Below are positions 43,130 through 52,022 of a stretch of 64,000 nucleotides of DNA, in pieces. The notes below the pieces were generated by a model that was not told where the DNA came from, did no database searches, and saw only the letters and a list, made by a program, of their open reading frames with translations. Origin of the DNA: Roseovarius pelagicus (GTDB taxonomy: Bacteria; Pseudomonadota; Alphaproteobacteria; Rhodobacterales; Rhodobacteraceae). The stretch is from NCBI RefSeq assembly GCF_025639885.1, contig NZ_CP106738.1:3782001-3846000 (forward strand). The letters are read 5' to 3'. The first letter of the stretch is position 1, and every line of letters starts with the position of its first letter. Both the position numbers and the translations under genes were made by a program.

Positions 43130-43501
43130 ATGCCCCATCCAGTAGACATGCACGTAGGCAAACGAATCCGGCATCGCCGTTGGCTGGTTGGCATGACCCA
43201 GCAGCAGCTGGCCGAAAGCGTTGGAATAAAATTTCAGCAGATTCAGAAATACGAAACCGGCGCAAATCGAGTCAGCGCATCGCGCTTATGGGATATCGCC
43301 GCATCAATGGATGTCGATGTCAGCTTTTTCTTCGAGGGAATCGAGGCGCAACAGGTCGACGCGCAAGCGGCCGGCGCAGGCCCATCGGATATCTTGGGTG
43401 ATAAAGAGGCGCTTGATCTGGTGCGTTCCTACTACGCTATCCCGGAAAACCAGCGCCGCCGTCTGTTTGATCTGGCGCGGGTGCTGAGCGACGTCGCTTG
43501 A
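43130..43501 (+). CDS. XRE-family helix-turn-helix regulator
   Basis: A 123-residue protein. The Cro/CI-type helix-turn-helix is at about residues 10-65 (VGKRIRHRRWLVGMTQQQLAESVGIKFQQIQKYETGANRVSASRLWDIAASMDVDVSFFF). The C-terminal part (KEALDLVRSYYAIPENQRRRLFDLARVLSDV) is a short helical module. The type is very common and conserved in alphaproteobacteria. AGGAAGGA precedes the ATG. The 14-base palindrome upstream suggests autoregulation. Confidence 0.9.
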   Translation: MPHPVDMHVGKRIRHRRWLVGMTQQQLAESVGIKFQQIQKYETGANRVSASRLWDIAASMDVDVSFFFEGIEAQQVDAQAAGAGPSDILGDKEALDLVRSYYAIPENQRRRLFDLARVLSDVA

Positions 43502-43556
43502 GTTGACGTGCGGGCCGGGCTACTCGTGTCGTCGTTGACGACATGGGGAGTAGGCA

Positions 43557-44345
43557 GTGGACATTCAGGCGATTTCTGAAACGGCACATGCGTTGGCGAA
43601 TGCTGCGCGTGCGGCTATCCTCCCTCATTTTCGTACGGACGGTCTGAAAGCCGAGAACAAGGATTCTGTCGGTTTCGACCCTGTCACTGTCGCAGATCGT
43701 GCCGCTGAGAGGGCGATGCGCGACATTCTGGCCGTTCATCGCCCGGATGATGCCATCCTCGGCGAAGAGTTTGGCGCAAAACACGGCAATTCCGGCCTGA
43801 AATGGGTGCTTGATCCGATTGACGGTACGCGCGCCTTTGTCTCTGGTGCGCCGACTTGGGGCGTTTTGATCGCTGTCGCGGATAGCAGTGGCCCGATCTA
43901 TGGGCTGATCGATCAACCATACATAGGCGAACGGTTCGAGGGGGGATTTGGTCGCGCGCAGATGCGTGGACCACTCGGAGAGAGGCCGCTCGCAGTGCGT
44001 GGCAGTCGGGCGCTGGCAGCCTCGACATTGATGACCACCTTCCCAGAGGTCGGAACAGCGCAAGAAGGTGCAGCCTTTGCTGCGGTAGCAAAGACAGTTC
44101 AACTGACCCGCTATGGCATGGATTGCTACGCTTATGCGATGCTGGCCGCTGGACAGATTGATCTGGTTATTGAGGCCGGCCTGAATGCCTATGACATTCA
44201 GGCCCCGATCGCGGTAATCGAAGCGGCAGGTGGTATTGTCACTGATTGGCAAGGTGGTCCGGCCCATGAGGGGGGGCGCGCGATTGCTGCTGCGGGGGCT
44301 GAACAGCACGCGGCGGCTCTGGCGATACTAAGAGCGTTCGCATGA
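43557..44345 (+). CDS. Inositol monophosphatase-family phosphatase, HisN-like
   Basis: A 262-residue Mg-dependent phosphatase. Metal motifs are GEEFGAKHG (acidic pair) and WVLDPIDGTRAFVSGAPTWGVLIA, and the second half has the IEAAGGIVTDWQGG motif. The family includes myo-inositol-1-phosphatase and the histidinol phosphatase HisN, which the GTRAF form favours. The start is GTG at 43557 after GGGAG. It overlaps the next gene by four bases (ATGA). Confidence 0.85.
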   Translation: MDIQAISETAHALANAARAAILPHFRTDGLKAENKDSVGFDPVTVADRAAERAMRDILAVHRPDDAILGEEFGAKHGNSGLKWVLDPIDGTRAFVSGAPTWGVLIAVADSSGPIYGLIDQPYIGERFEGGFGRAQMRGPLGERPLAVRGSRALAASTLMTTFPEVGTAQEGAAFAAVAKTVQLTRYGMDCYAYAMLAAGQIDLVIEAGLNAYDIQAPIAVIEAAGGIVTDWQGGPAHEGGRAIAAAGAEQHAAALAILRAFA

Positions 44346-45679
44346 CTTCCATACTTGTCCAGGGCGCCACACTGATCGTGACGATGGACGACAATCGGCG
44401 CGAGATTTCCGGCGCCGATATTTTGATCAAAAACGGCGTGATTTCTGACATCGGCCACAACCTTGCGGTGCCGGACACTGTCATTGACGCGACGGGGTGT
44501 GTGGTGACGCCGGGCTTGGTGAACACACATCACCACCTCTACCAGACCCTGACGCGGGCAGTGCCGGGGGCGCAGGACGCGCTACTGTTTGGTTGGCTCA
44601 GAACACTTTACCCCATCTGGGCGCGGTTCGGTCCGGACGAAATGTTCACTTCGGCTCAGATCGGTCTGGCGGAACTGGCGCTAAGCGGATGCAGCCTGAG
44701 TGCGGACCACCTCTATCTCTATCCCAATGGCGCGCGGTTGGAGGACACGATTCACGCTGCCGCAGAGATCGGCTTGCGGTTTCACCCCACACGCGGCGCG
44801 ATGAGCATCGGCGAAAGCGCCGGTGGCCTGCCCCCCGATACGTTGGTCGAAGAAGAGGCTGCAATACTCGAAGATTGCATTCGCGTAATTGATGCCTTCC
44901 ACGATCCGCGCGAGGGATCGATGTGCCGGGTCGGGATTGCGCCGTGTTCGCCGTTTTCCGTCAGCCGCGACCTGATGCGCGATGCGGCTCTGTTGGCGCG
45001 GGACAAGGGGGTGATGCTGCACACCCATTTGGCTGAGAACGCCGAAGACATTGCATATTCCGAGGCGCAATTCGGCTGCCGCCCCGGACAATATGTCGAA
45101 GATTTGGGTTGGACGGGGTCAGATGTCTGGCACGCGCATTGTGTCAAACTGAACCAATCCGAGATTGATCTGTTTGCCCGATCGCGTACTGGCGTGGCGC
45201 ATTGTCCATGCTCCAATTGTCGATTGGGCAGTGGAATTGCCCCGGTCCGCGCCATGCGCGATGCCGGAGTGCCGGTCGGCTTGGGTGTCGATGGATCCGC
45301 CAGCAACGACGCAGGCAATATCTTGGCTGAGGCGCGGCAAACTATGTTGCTGCAACGAGTGGCAAGCGGTGCTGACGCCATGAGCGCGCGTGAGGCACTG
45401 GAAATAGCGACGCGCGGCGGGGCCGATGTGCTGGGGCGGCCAGATTGCGGGCGAATTGCACCGGGAAAATGCGCCGACATTGCGATCTGGGATGTTTCGG
45501 GGGTTGCGAGCGCGGGCAGCTGGGACCCGGCGGCGTTACTGCTGGCTGGCCCGATGCAGGTGCGCGATTTGCTGGTCAATGGGCGGCAAGTGGTTCGGGA
45601 CGGACGGCTGGTCACGGTCGATCTGGACGCTGCGCTACACCGGCAAAGAGGACTGGCTCGCCGCCTCATGGATGGCTAA
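44342..45679 (+). CDS. 8-oxoguanine deaminase-type amidohydrolase
   Basis: A 445-residue amidohydrolase-superfamily enzyme. Metal binding is shown by VVTPGLVNTHHHLYQTLTRAVPGAQDALLFGWLRTLYP, the form found in bacterial 8-oxoguanine deaminases and related atrazine-type hydrolases. A further metal His is in LHTHLAENAED, and the catalytic Asp is in LGVDGSASNDAGN. The likely reaction converts 8-oxoguanine to urate. A guanine deaminase lies 1.8 kb away on the other strand, which supports a purine role. It is coupled to the HisN-like gene. Confidence 0.8.
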   Translation: MTSILVQGATLIVTMDDNRREISGADILIKNGVISDIGHNLAVPDTVIDATGCVVTPGLVNTHHHLYQTLTRAVPGAQDALLFGWLRTLYPIWARFGPDEMFTSAQIGLAELALSGCSLSADHLYLYPNGARLEDTIHAAAEIGLRFHPTRGAMSIGESAGGLPPDTLVEEEAAILEDCIRVIDAFHDPREGSMCRVGIAPCSPFSVSRDLMRDAALLARDKGVMLHTHLAENAEDIAYSEAQFGCRPGQYVEDLGWTGSDVWHAHCVKLNQSEIDLFARSRTGVAHCPCSNCRLGSGIAPVRAMRDAGVPVGLGVDGSASNDAGNILAEARQTMLLQRVASGADAMSAREALEIATRGGADVLGRPDCGRIAPGKCADIAIWDVSGVASAGSWDPAALLLAGPMQVRDLLVNGRQVVRDGRLVTVDLDAALHRQRGLARRLMDG

Positions 45680-45713
45680 GTGTGGGCACCGCTTGATTTG
45701 AAAGGTACGTACT

Positions 45714-46154
45714 ATGCAATACGCCCTGATTTTCCTGCTGGGTCTCATGTGTTTACCTGCCTCGGCGCAGCAGGTCGAAAACCTTGGCCCGGCTGCACTA
45801 CAGCAGATGAATACAATCCGCGCGACGAATGGCTTGGGATCAGTGCAGGTCGACAAGAAGCTGACCGAGGCGGCGACAGCCCATGCGCGCGACATGGCAA
45901 AGAAAGGTTTCTTTAGCCATACGGGATCGAATGGATCAAGCATTGGCGATCGCGCGAGAAAGGCCCGCTATGGCTTTTGCTTCATTGCCGAAAATATCGC
46001 CAAGGGACATGGATCGCTGACACAGGTTCTGACCGGTTGGCTGAATTCGCCGGGGCATCGCGCCAACATGCTGCATGTTCAGGTGACCGAGTTCGGTCTG
46101 GTACGCGGGCCGGGCAACCATTGGGTCATGGTGCTGGGGCGGCCCGGCTGCTGA
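45714..46154 (+). CDS. Secreted CAP (SCP/PR-1) domain protein
   Basis: A 146-residue exported protein with signal peptide MQYALIFLLGLMCLPASAQ. The mature part is one CAP domain: ALQQMNTIRATNGLGSVQVDKKLTEAATAHARDMAKKGFFSHTGSNG, then ENIAKGHGSLTQVLTGWLNSPGHRANML with the conserved His and Glu of the CAP cavity. Bacterial CAP proteins are extracellular and of unknown activity. It lies between two purine deaminase genes and is only two bases from the convergent guaD stop. Confidence 0.88.
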   Translation: MQYALIFLLGLMCLPASAQQVENLGPAALQQMNTIRATNGLGSVQVDKKLTEAATAHARDMAKKGFFSHTGSNGSSIGDRARKARYGFCFIAENIAKGHGSLTQVLTGWLNSPGHRANMLHVQVTEFGLVRGPGNHWVMVLGRPGC

Positions 46155-46156
46155 GG

Positions 46157-47446
46157 TCAGGCGGACATCCGTGATCCGTTCACCCAAACTTCGCGCATGG
46201 CACGGTCGTCCCCCATCATAATGGTTGGAAAAAGCGCCTCCCAGATGTCCTCGGCACGGGCGTGCCGCTGGGCGATGGCGGGGGTCGATGCCAGATCGAG
46301 AACCACGATGTCGGCCTCCATCCCCGGTGTCAGATTCCCGATCCGGTCGCCCAGATGCAGCGCCTCAGCCGATCCCGCTGTCGCCAGCCACAGCAATTGG
46401 GCCGGGTGCAGCGGTGTCCCGGTCAACTGGCCGATCTCATAGGCCGCCGCCATCGTCCGCAGCATTGAGAAGCTGGAACCGCCACCGGTGTCAGTGGCCA
46501 ACCCGACGCGCATCCCTTCGGTCTTGCGCACGGCCGTATTGAACAGGCCAGATCCGATAAACGTGTTCGAGGTTGGACAATGCACCAACGCGCCCCCGGT
46601 CTCGCAAAGGCGATCGCGCTCTCGTGGCTCCAGGTGGATCGCATGGCCATAGAGACCGCGTGCACCCAGAAGCCCATGCATCTCGTAAGTATCCAGATAG
46701 TCGCGCGCCTGCGGATAGAGGTCACGCACCCATGCAATCTCATCCACCTGCTCACTCAGATGGGTCTGCATCAGGCAATCGGGATGTTCGGCCCACAACG
46801 CCCCGAGCGCGGCGAGCTGTTCAGGCGTAGAAGTGGGCGAAAAACGCGGTGTAATGACGTATTCCAGACGGCCACGCCCATGCCATTCACGCAACAACGC
46901 GCGGCTGTCGTCATAGGCCGATTGCGCAGTGTCGCACAGCCCTTCCGGGGCATTGCGGTCCATGCAGGTCTTACCCGCCAGCGCGCGCATGCCACGGGTT
47001 TGTGCCGCCTCAAAGAATGCGGTGACGCTCGCAGGGTGGATCGTGCAATAGCTGGCCATCGTGGTCGTGCCATTGGACAGTGCCAGATCAAGGTAGCGAC
47101 CTGCGATCTCTGACGCATAGACAGGATCGGCAAAGCGCATTTCCTCGGGGAAGGTATAGCTGTTTAGCCAATCAATCAGGCGCTTGCCCCAACTGGCGAT
47201 CATGGCGGTCTGCGGGTAGTGGACATGCGCATCTACAAAACCTGCGGTGATCAGTGCATCGGGATGATGAATCACGTCTGCGTCCGGGGCCGATGCTCTC
47301 AATTGCGCCAATGGGCCGAGTGCTGCGATATGGCCGCCGCTGATGTGCACGGCTTCATGCAGTTTGGCGGCGCCCGTCGCATCGTCGTCGAACGGGCTGG
47401 CTGCAAAACTGAGAACTTGACCGGTCAGGATGGTATTAGAGGGCAT
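46157..47446 (-). CDS. guaD: Guanine deaminase
   Basis: Hydrolyses guanine to xanthine in purine catabolism. The product has 429 residues. Metal ligands are in ITAGFVDAHVHYPQTAMIASWGKRLIDWLNSYTFPEE, LMQTHLSEQVDEIAWVRDLYP and LATDTGGGSSFSMLRTM, all in the guanine deaminase form. The start was placed at MPSNTILTGQ (47446). It converges on the CAP gene and diverges from mgtE. Confidence 0.92.
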   Translation of the reverse strand: MPSNTILTGQVLSFAASPFDDDATGAAKLHEAVHISGGHIAALGPLAQLRASAPDADVIHHPDALITAGFVDAHVHYPQTAMIASWGKRLIDWLNSYTFPEEMRFADPVYASEIAGRYLDLALSNGTTTMASYCTIHPASVTAFFEAAQTRGMRALAGKTCMDRNAPEGLCDTAQSAYDDSRALLREWHGRGRLEYVITPRFSPTSTPEQLAALGALWAEHPDCLMQTHLSEQVDEIAWVRDLYPQARDYLDTYEMHGLLGARGLYGHAIHLEPRERDRLCETGGALVHCPTSNTFIGSGLFNTAVRKTEGMRVGLATDTGGGSSFSMLRTMAAAYEIGQLTGTPLHPAQLLWLATAGSAEALHLGDRIGNLTPGMEADIVVLDLASTPAIAQRHARAEDIWEALFPTIMMGDDRAMREVWVNGSRMSA

Positions 47447-47579
47447 CGGGCCTATCCGTGTTGGTGTAGGGGCCAAGGATAAGCGTATGCCGGAAAGGCG
47501 TAAATCACCCTATTGTCATTGTTTTTCGCAAGGAGCTTCTTTAATCCTGCGAAGGCAACACCGCGCGAACGGGAGCAAC

Positions 47580-48983
47580 ATGGCCGACGAGAGCAACCAG
47601 ACCGATCGGAGCAATCAGGAATCCGAGCGCGACGAGGACGATTTCTATGCCCTTGATCCGTCGGCAGTGGCGCGGATCATCTATGCGGTCGACATCGGTG
47701 ACCGTGAGCGTCTGATCGCAGAGATGGAGCCGCTGCACCCGGCCGACATCGCTGACCTTCTGGAACAAAGTAACGCTTTTGATCGCCGCCGGATCATCGA
47801 GCTGTATGGGCCCGAGTTCGACGGTGACATTCTGTCCGAGCTCGACGAGTCGATCCGCGAAGAAGTGATTGGGCTTCTACATCCCGAAGTTCTGGCCGAG
47901 GCGGTGCGCGAGCTGGACAGCGATGATGTGGTGGACTTGGTCGAAGATCTGGAAGACCACCAGCAAGAAGCTATTCTGGAGGTTCTGGAAGACAGTGACC
48001 GTGTTGCGGTTCGCCAATCGCTGACCTATCCCGAATATTCTGCCGGACGCCTCATGCAGCGCGAAGTCGTCATGGCGCCAGAGCATTGGAATGTCGGAGA
48101 AGCTATTGATTTTCTTCGCAATCAGGATGACCTTCCCGAACAGTTCTATCACATAATTTTGGTCGACCCACGCTTGCACCCGGTGGGGAATGTGACGCTG
48201 GGAAAATTGATGGGCTCGCGCCGCGAAGTGATGTTGTCCTCGCTTGTCGAAGAGATGTTTCACATCATCCCTGTCACGCGGGATGAGGGTGAAGTCGCAT
48301 ATGCGTTCAATCAGTACCATCTGATTTCTGCGCCTGTTGTCGACGAAAATGACCGACTCGTGGGCGTGATCACGATAGATGATGCGATGGCGGTGCTGGA
48401 CGAAGAGCACGAGGAAGACATCATGCGTCTTGCCGGTGTCGGTGAAAGTGGCATCAACGACAAAGTGTTCGAAACCACCAAGGCGCGGTTTCCGTGGCTT
48501 GCGGTTAATCTGGTCACGGCGATCCTTGCGTCATTGGTCATCGCTCAATTCGAGGTCATCATCGCGCAATTCGTGGCTTTGGCCGTGTTGATGCCGATCG
48601 TGGCGTCGATGGGGGGGAATGCAGGCACACAAAGCCTGACAGTGGCCGTGCGGGCGATTGCAACCAAGGATTTGACCGGAAGTAACGTCTGGCGGGTTAT
48701 TCGGCGCGAAGTGCTGGTCGGGTTGGTCAATGGTCTGATCTTTGCCGTGGTGATGGGCATTGTCGGCATGTTGTGGTTCGGTGGACCTGCGCTGGGCTAT
48801 GTCATTGCGGCGGCAATGGTGATCAATCTGGTGATGGCTGGTCTGGCGGGAACTGTCATTCCCGTGCTGCTGGAGAAGGCCGGCGTCGACCCCGCGCTGG
48901 CCTCGGGTGCGTTTGTGACGACGGTGACGGATGTGGTCGGTTTCTTTGCCTTTCTCGGGTTGGCAGCGGTGGTGCTGTTGTGA
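47580..48983 (+). CDS. mgtE: Magnesium transporter MgtE
   Basis: A Mg2+-selective channel of 467 residues. The cytosolic MgtE_N domain (DPSAVARIIYAVD...LHPADIADLLEQ) and two CBS domains (AGRLMQREVVMAP and SSLVEEMFHIIPV) form the magnesium gate. Five membrane helices follow, with MPIVASMGGNAGTQSLTVAVRAIA, the pore signature. GGGAG five bases before ATG 47580 fixes the start. No Mg-sensing leader is recognised in the 133 bases upstream. Its stop overlaps the GTG start of the next gene. Confidence 0.95.
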   Translation: MADESNQTDRSNQESERDEDDFYALDPSAVARIIYAVDIGDRERLIAEMEPLHPADIADLLEQSNAFDRRRIIELYGPEFDGDILSELDESIREEVIGLLHPEVLAEAVRELDSDDVVDLVEDLEDHQQEAILEVLEDSDRVAVRQSLTYPEYSAGRLMQREVVMAPEHWNVGEAIDFLRNQDDLPEQFYHIILVDPRLHPVGNVTLGKLMGSRREVMLSSLVEEMFHIIPVTRDEGEVAYAFNQYHLISAPVVDENDRLVGVITIDDAMAVLDEEHEEDIMRLAGVGESGINDKVFETTKARFPWLAVNLVTAILASLVIAQFEVIIAQFVALAVLMPIVASMGGNAGTQSLTVAVRAIATKDLTGSNVWRVIRREVLVGLVNGLIFAVVMGIVGMLWFGGPALGYVIAAAMVINLVMAGLAGTVIPVLLEKAGVDPALASGAFVTTVTDVVGFFAFLGLAAVVLL

Positions 48984-49537
48984 CGGATTTGACGGCTATC
49001 AAGGCGGCAGCGCGCAAGGCGGCGCTGGCCCGGCGCAGGGACGCGCATGATGCGGCAGGTGCCGGGCGGGCCTCTCTGCTGTCAGGGGTTTTGGCCGGAT
49101 ACCGGGGCGTACCGCTGGCGGGTTACATGGCAATCCGGACAGAGATTGATCCGCTTCCCGCCATGGAAGAAGCTGCTGCGCACGGCCCGGTTGGCGTGCC
49201 GGTGATCACGGGGGAAGGGTTGCCGCTGGTCTTTTCCCGTTGGGAGCCGGGATGTGTATTAAAGGACGGACCGTTCGGTGCGCGAATTCCCGAAGTGGAT
49301 GACCTTTTTGAGCCTGAAATCCTGATTGTGCCGTTGGTTGCGTTTGACCGAAACGGCGGACGGCTGGGGTATGGCGGCGGCTTTTATGACCGCACGCTGG
49401 AGAAGCTGCGCGCACGTCGCGCGACATTGGCCATCGGCTTTGCCTATGCGATGCAAGAGGCGAACGACTTGCCGTTGGAACCGACAGACCAGCCGCTGGA
49501 TATGCTGGTGACGGAAACTGAAGTGATCACGTTTTAG
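48980..49537 (+). CDS. 5-formyltetrahydrofolate cyclo-ligase
   Basis: Converts 5-formyl-THF to 5,10-methenyl-THF using ATP. The product has 185 residues. The conserved VPLVAFDRNGGRLGYGGGFYDRTLEKLR is the phosphate-binding loop, and the LAGYMAIRTEIDP segment also matches. The GTG start overlaps the mgtE stop (GTGA). In many proteobacteria this gene (ygfA/fau) is next to the 6S RNA gene and, in alphaproteobacteria, to ymdB. Here ymdB is nearby, with an OsmC gene inserted. Confidence 0.92.
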   Translation: MTDLTAIKAAARKAALARRRDAHDAAGAGRASLLSGVLAGYRGVPLAGYMAIRTEIDPLPAMEEAAAHGPVGVPVITGEGLPLVFSRWEPGCVLKDGPFGARIPEVDDLFEPEILIVPLVAFDRNGGRLGYGGGFYDRTLEKLRARRATLAIGFAYAMQEANDLPLEPTDQPLDMLVTETEVITF

Positions 49538-49573
49538 TCGAGGCGGGTTTGCGACACCTTTGGAGGAGAGATC

Positions 49574-50044
49574 TTGGCGATACATGATTATACGGCGCGC
49601 GTGGTCTGGACGGGCAATCTTGGGGCAGGCACCGAAAGTTACGGCGGCTATGACCGCACTTGGAATGTAGAGACAGCGGGCAAGCCAGTCATTCAATGCT
49701 CGAACGATCCGCTCTTGGGGGGTGATCCGACGATGCACAATCCTGAGGATATGCTGGTCGCGGCACTTTCGGCCTGTCACATGCTGTGGTTCCTACATCT
49801 GGCGAGCAATGCAGGCATCAATGTTCTGGGGTATTCGGACGACCCACTGGTTGTCGGCGAATCCGAGATGAGTGGCGCAAGTCGGTTTTTGCGCGCGACG
49901 CTACGCCCGCTGATCGTTCTGGCCGAGGGCAGCGACGAGGCGAAGGCAGATGCCGTGCATTCGCAGATACACAAGGTCTGTTTCATTGCCAGATCTGTGA
50001 ATTTTCCGGTCGAGATCGACGCCCGCTATCGGATCGGTGCGTGA
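49574..50044 (+). CDS. OsmC-family peroxide-detoxifying protein
   Basis: A 156-residue OsmC-family protein that probably reduces organic hydroperoxides with two cysteines. One Cys is in ALSACHMLWF and the second in IHKVCFIARSVNFPV, the usual spacing. The start is TTG at 49574 with GGAGGAGAG upstream; ATG codons within the frame come too late. It sits between the folate cyclo-ligase and ymdB genes. Confidence 0.88.
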   Translation: MAIHDYTARVVWTGNLGAGTESYGGYDRTWNVETAGKPVIQCSNDPLLGGDPTMHNPEDMLVAALSACHMLWFLHLASNAGINVLGYSDDPLVVGESEMSGASRFLRATLRPLIVLAEGSDEAKADAVHSQIHKVCFIARSVNFPVEIDARYRIGA

Positions 50045-50064
50045 ACTGACCGCCTCGACCAAGG

Positions 50065-50220
50065 AAGCCGGGGATTGAAGAGGGTGTGGCGACCGAAACT
50101 CCGGTGGTTGGAGTGTAAGCCGCGCAGCTTTTCCTGTTCGTATTTCTGCCTCGTAGCGACGATCATGGGCCTCATCACTGGCGGAAGGGCACGCCATGCG
50201 AAACGCAGCTTGCTCTTGGG
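50065..50220 (+). ncRNA. Candidate 6S RNA (ssrS) between osmC and ymdB
   Basis: The 200-base gap before ymdB has no gene but can fold as a long nested rod. AAGAG (50078-50082) pairs with CTCTT (50213-50217), GTGTGGCG (50084-50091) with CGCCATGC (50192-50199), and CCGGTG (50101-50106) with CACTGG (50176-50181). An open central region and apical part remain, the general shape of 6S RNA. Neighbourhood with the folate cyclo-ligase and ymdB fits the usual 6S site. The pairings were found by hand and include GU pairs; the ends are uncertain. Confidence 0.35.
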
Positions 50221-50244
50221 CGCGCTGCGCCCTAACACCTCTAT

Positions 50245-51057
50245 ATGAAACTCTTATTTCTAGGCGATGTGGTTGGCCGTTCTGGTCGAAAGGCGATCAT
50301 CGAGACTCTGCCGCGCCTGCGCGCAGACTGGGGCCTCGATTTTGTCGTGGTGAATGGTGAAAACGCAACCAGCGGCATGGGTTTGAACCCCGATCATGCC
50401 AAGACGCTGCTGGACGCAGGTGCCGACTGTCTGACGTTGGGGGACCATGCGTTTGACCAGAAGGGCATGTTGCAATTCATTGAGACCGAACCACGTATCG
50501 TGCGCCCGATTAATTTTGCCAAAAGCGCGCCGGGACGCGGGCACAAAGTGTTCTCGGACGCGCGTGGACGCAAGGTACTGGTGTGTCAGGCGCTGGGGCA
50601 GGTGTTTATGAAGCGCGCCTTTGACGACCCGTTTTCGGCACTGGATGCCGTGTTGCGTGCGCATACGCTGGGCGGCGCGGTACAGGCGTCCATCGTCGAT
50701 TTCCACTGTGAAGCCACCAGCGAGAAGATGGGGGCGGGCCATTTCTGTGACGGTCGTGCCAGTCTGGTGGCGGGCACACATACGCACGTTCCAACCGGGG
50801 ATGCGCAGATCCTGCCCGGCGGCACGGCTTATCTTAGTGATGCGGGGATGTGTGGCGACTACCTGAGTGTGATCGGCATGGATAAGACCGAGCCGATGCG
50901 CCGCTTTGTCACCGGCATGTCTAAGGGACGTTTCGAACCGGCTCAGGGCGAAGCGACACTGAGCGGTGTCTACGTCGAAACCGATGACCGCACCGGCAAG
51001 GCGCAGCGTATCGAGATGGTCCGTCAAGGTGGGCGTTTGGCACAGGCCGGACCATGA
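50245..51057 (+). CDS. YmdB/TIGR00282-family metallophosphoesterase
   Basis: A 270-residue calcineurin-like phosphodiesterase of the YmdB family (cyclic nucleotide phosphodiesterase in B. subtilis, linked to biofilm and motility switching). Metal motifs are MKLLFLGDVVGRSGR, VNGENATSGMG, LTLGDHAFDQK, VDFHCEATSEK and VAGTHTHVPTGD. No good ribosome site is seen before the ATG. Its end overlaps the next gene start by four bases. Confidence 0.92.
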   Translation: MKLLFLGDVVGRSGRKAIIETLPRLRADWGLDFVVVNGENATSGMGLNPDHAKTLLDAGADCLTLGDHAFDQKGMLQFIETEPRIVRPINFAKSAPGRGHKVFSDARGRKVLVCQALGQVFMKRAFDDPFSALDAVLRAHTLGGAVQASIVDFHCEATSEKMGAGHFCDGRASLVAGTHTHVPTGDAQILPGGTAYLSDAGMCGDYLSVIGMDKTEPMRRFVTGMSKGRFEPAQGEATLSGVYVETDDRTGKAQRIEMVRQGGRLAQAGP

Positions 51058-52022
51058 GAGAAACGCCGTTTCTATATGCGGTGCTGTTCGTCATGGGGAT
51101 CGGTTGGGGTCTGACCGTGCCATTGGCCAAGATCGCGGTCAGCACCGGACATCAACCGATGGGCCTAATTTTCTGGCAACTGGTCGTTGTCGTCGTGTTT
51201 CTGGGGGGAATCACCCTGATACGTGGCAGGCGGTTGGTTCTCGGTCGGCAATATCTGCTGCTTTTCCTGATGGTCGCGCTCTGTGGTGCGGTCCTGCCGG
51301 ACATTTTTTTCTACCTCGCGGCGTCGCGGCTGCCCGGAGGGGTGATGTCGATTGTCGTCTCCAGTGTTGCGATGTTTTCACTGCCAATCGCGCTGTTGAT
51401 GGGGAATGAAAGGTTTGAGCCACGCCGTCTGTTTGGCGTGTTCGTCGGGATGATGGGGATTGTCCTTTTGATCGGGCCGGAAAACAGTTTGCCCGGCGGC
51501 ACCTCAGCGGGTTTTGTGTTGCTCGCCCTTTGTGCGCCTGCGCTCTATGCCACCGAAGGCAATCTGGTCATGAAATGGGGCACGCAGGGTCTGGATTCGA
51601 TGCAGGTCATTTTCGGCGCATCACTGCTGGGCATGGTGATTTCAGCGCCGATCGCGGTTGCCAGCGGTCAATGGATTGATCCGATGGACGGCTTTGGCAT
51701 CCCCGAGGCTGCTTTGGTGCTGGGGGCAGTCATCCACGCGGCAGTCTATGCCTGCCATGTCTGGTTGGTCGGGCGTGCCGGATCCGTCTTTACCGCTCAG
51801 ACCAGCTATGTGGTGACGGGATGCGGCGTGATCTGGTCTATGTTCCTGTTAAACGAGAGTTACTCCATCTGGGTCTGGCTGGCGTTGGGGGTGATGATGT
51901 TGGGTATGTTTCTGGTGCAGCCCCGATCAGCGCGTGTGCTGGTACCCGGGCGTGTGATAGAAGAGGCCGATGCTGGTGCGGGTGCTGAGCGTCTGCACAA
52001 TCAGGAGAGAACGCCAAGGTGA
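51054..52022 (+). CDS. DMT-superfamily (EamA) transporter
   Basis: A 322-residue membrane protein with ten hydrophobic segments in two EamA repeats, starting ETPFLYAVLFVMGIGWGLTVPLAKIAV. The substrate is unknown. It overlaps the stop of ymdB (ATGA) and the start of the following SLC13 gene (GTGA), so ymdB, this gene and the SLC13 transporter form one coupled unit. Confidence 0.87.
   Translation: MRETPFLYAVLFVMGIGWGLTVPLAKIAVSTGHQPMGLIFWQLVVVVVFLGGITLIRGRRLVLGRQYLLLFLMVALCGAVLPDIFFYLAASRLPGGVMSIVVSSVAMFSLPIALLMGNERFEPRRLFGVFVGMMGIVLLIGPENSLPGGTSAGFVLLALCAPALYATEGNLVMKWGTQGLDSMQVIFGASLLGMVISAPIAVASGQWIDPMDGFGIPEAALVLGAVIHAAVYACHVWLVGRAGSVFTAQTSYVVTGCGVIWSMFLLNESYSIWVWLALGVMMLGMFLVQPRSARVLVPGRVIEEADAGAGAERLHNQERTPR

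Noticed and set aside
47447..47579. Magnesium riboswitch before mgtE
   Set aside because: The 133-base leader shows no M-box or other recognised elements and no convincing alternative hairpins.
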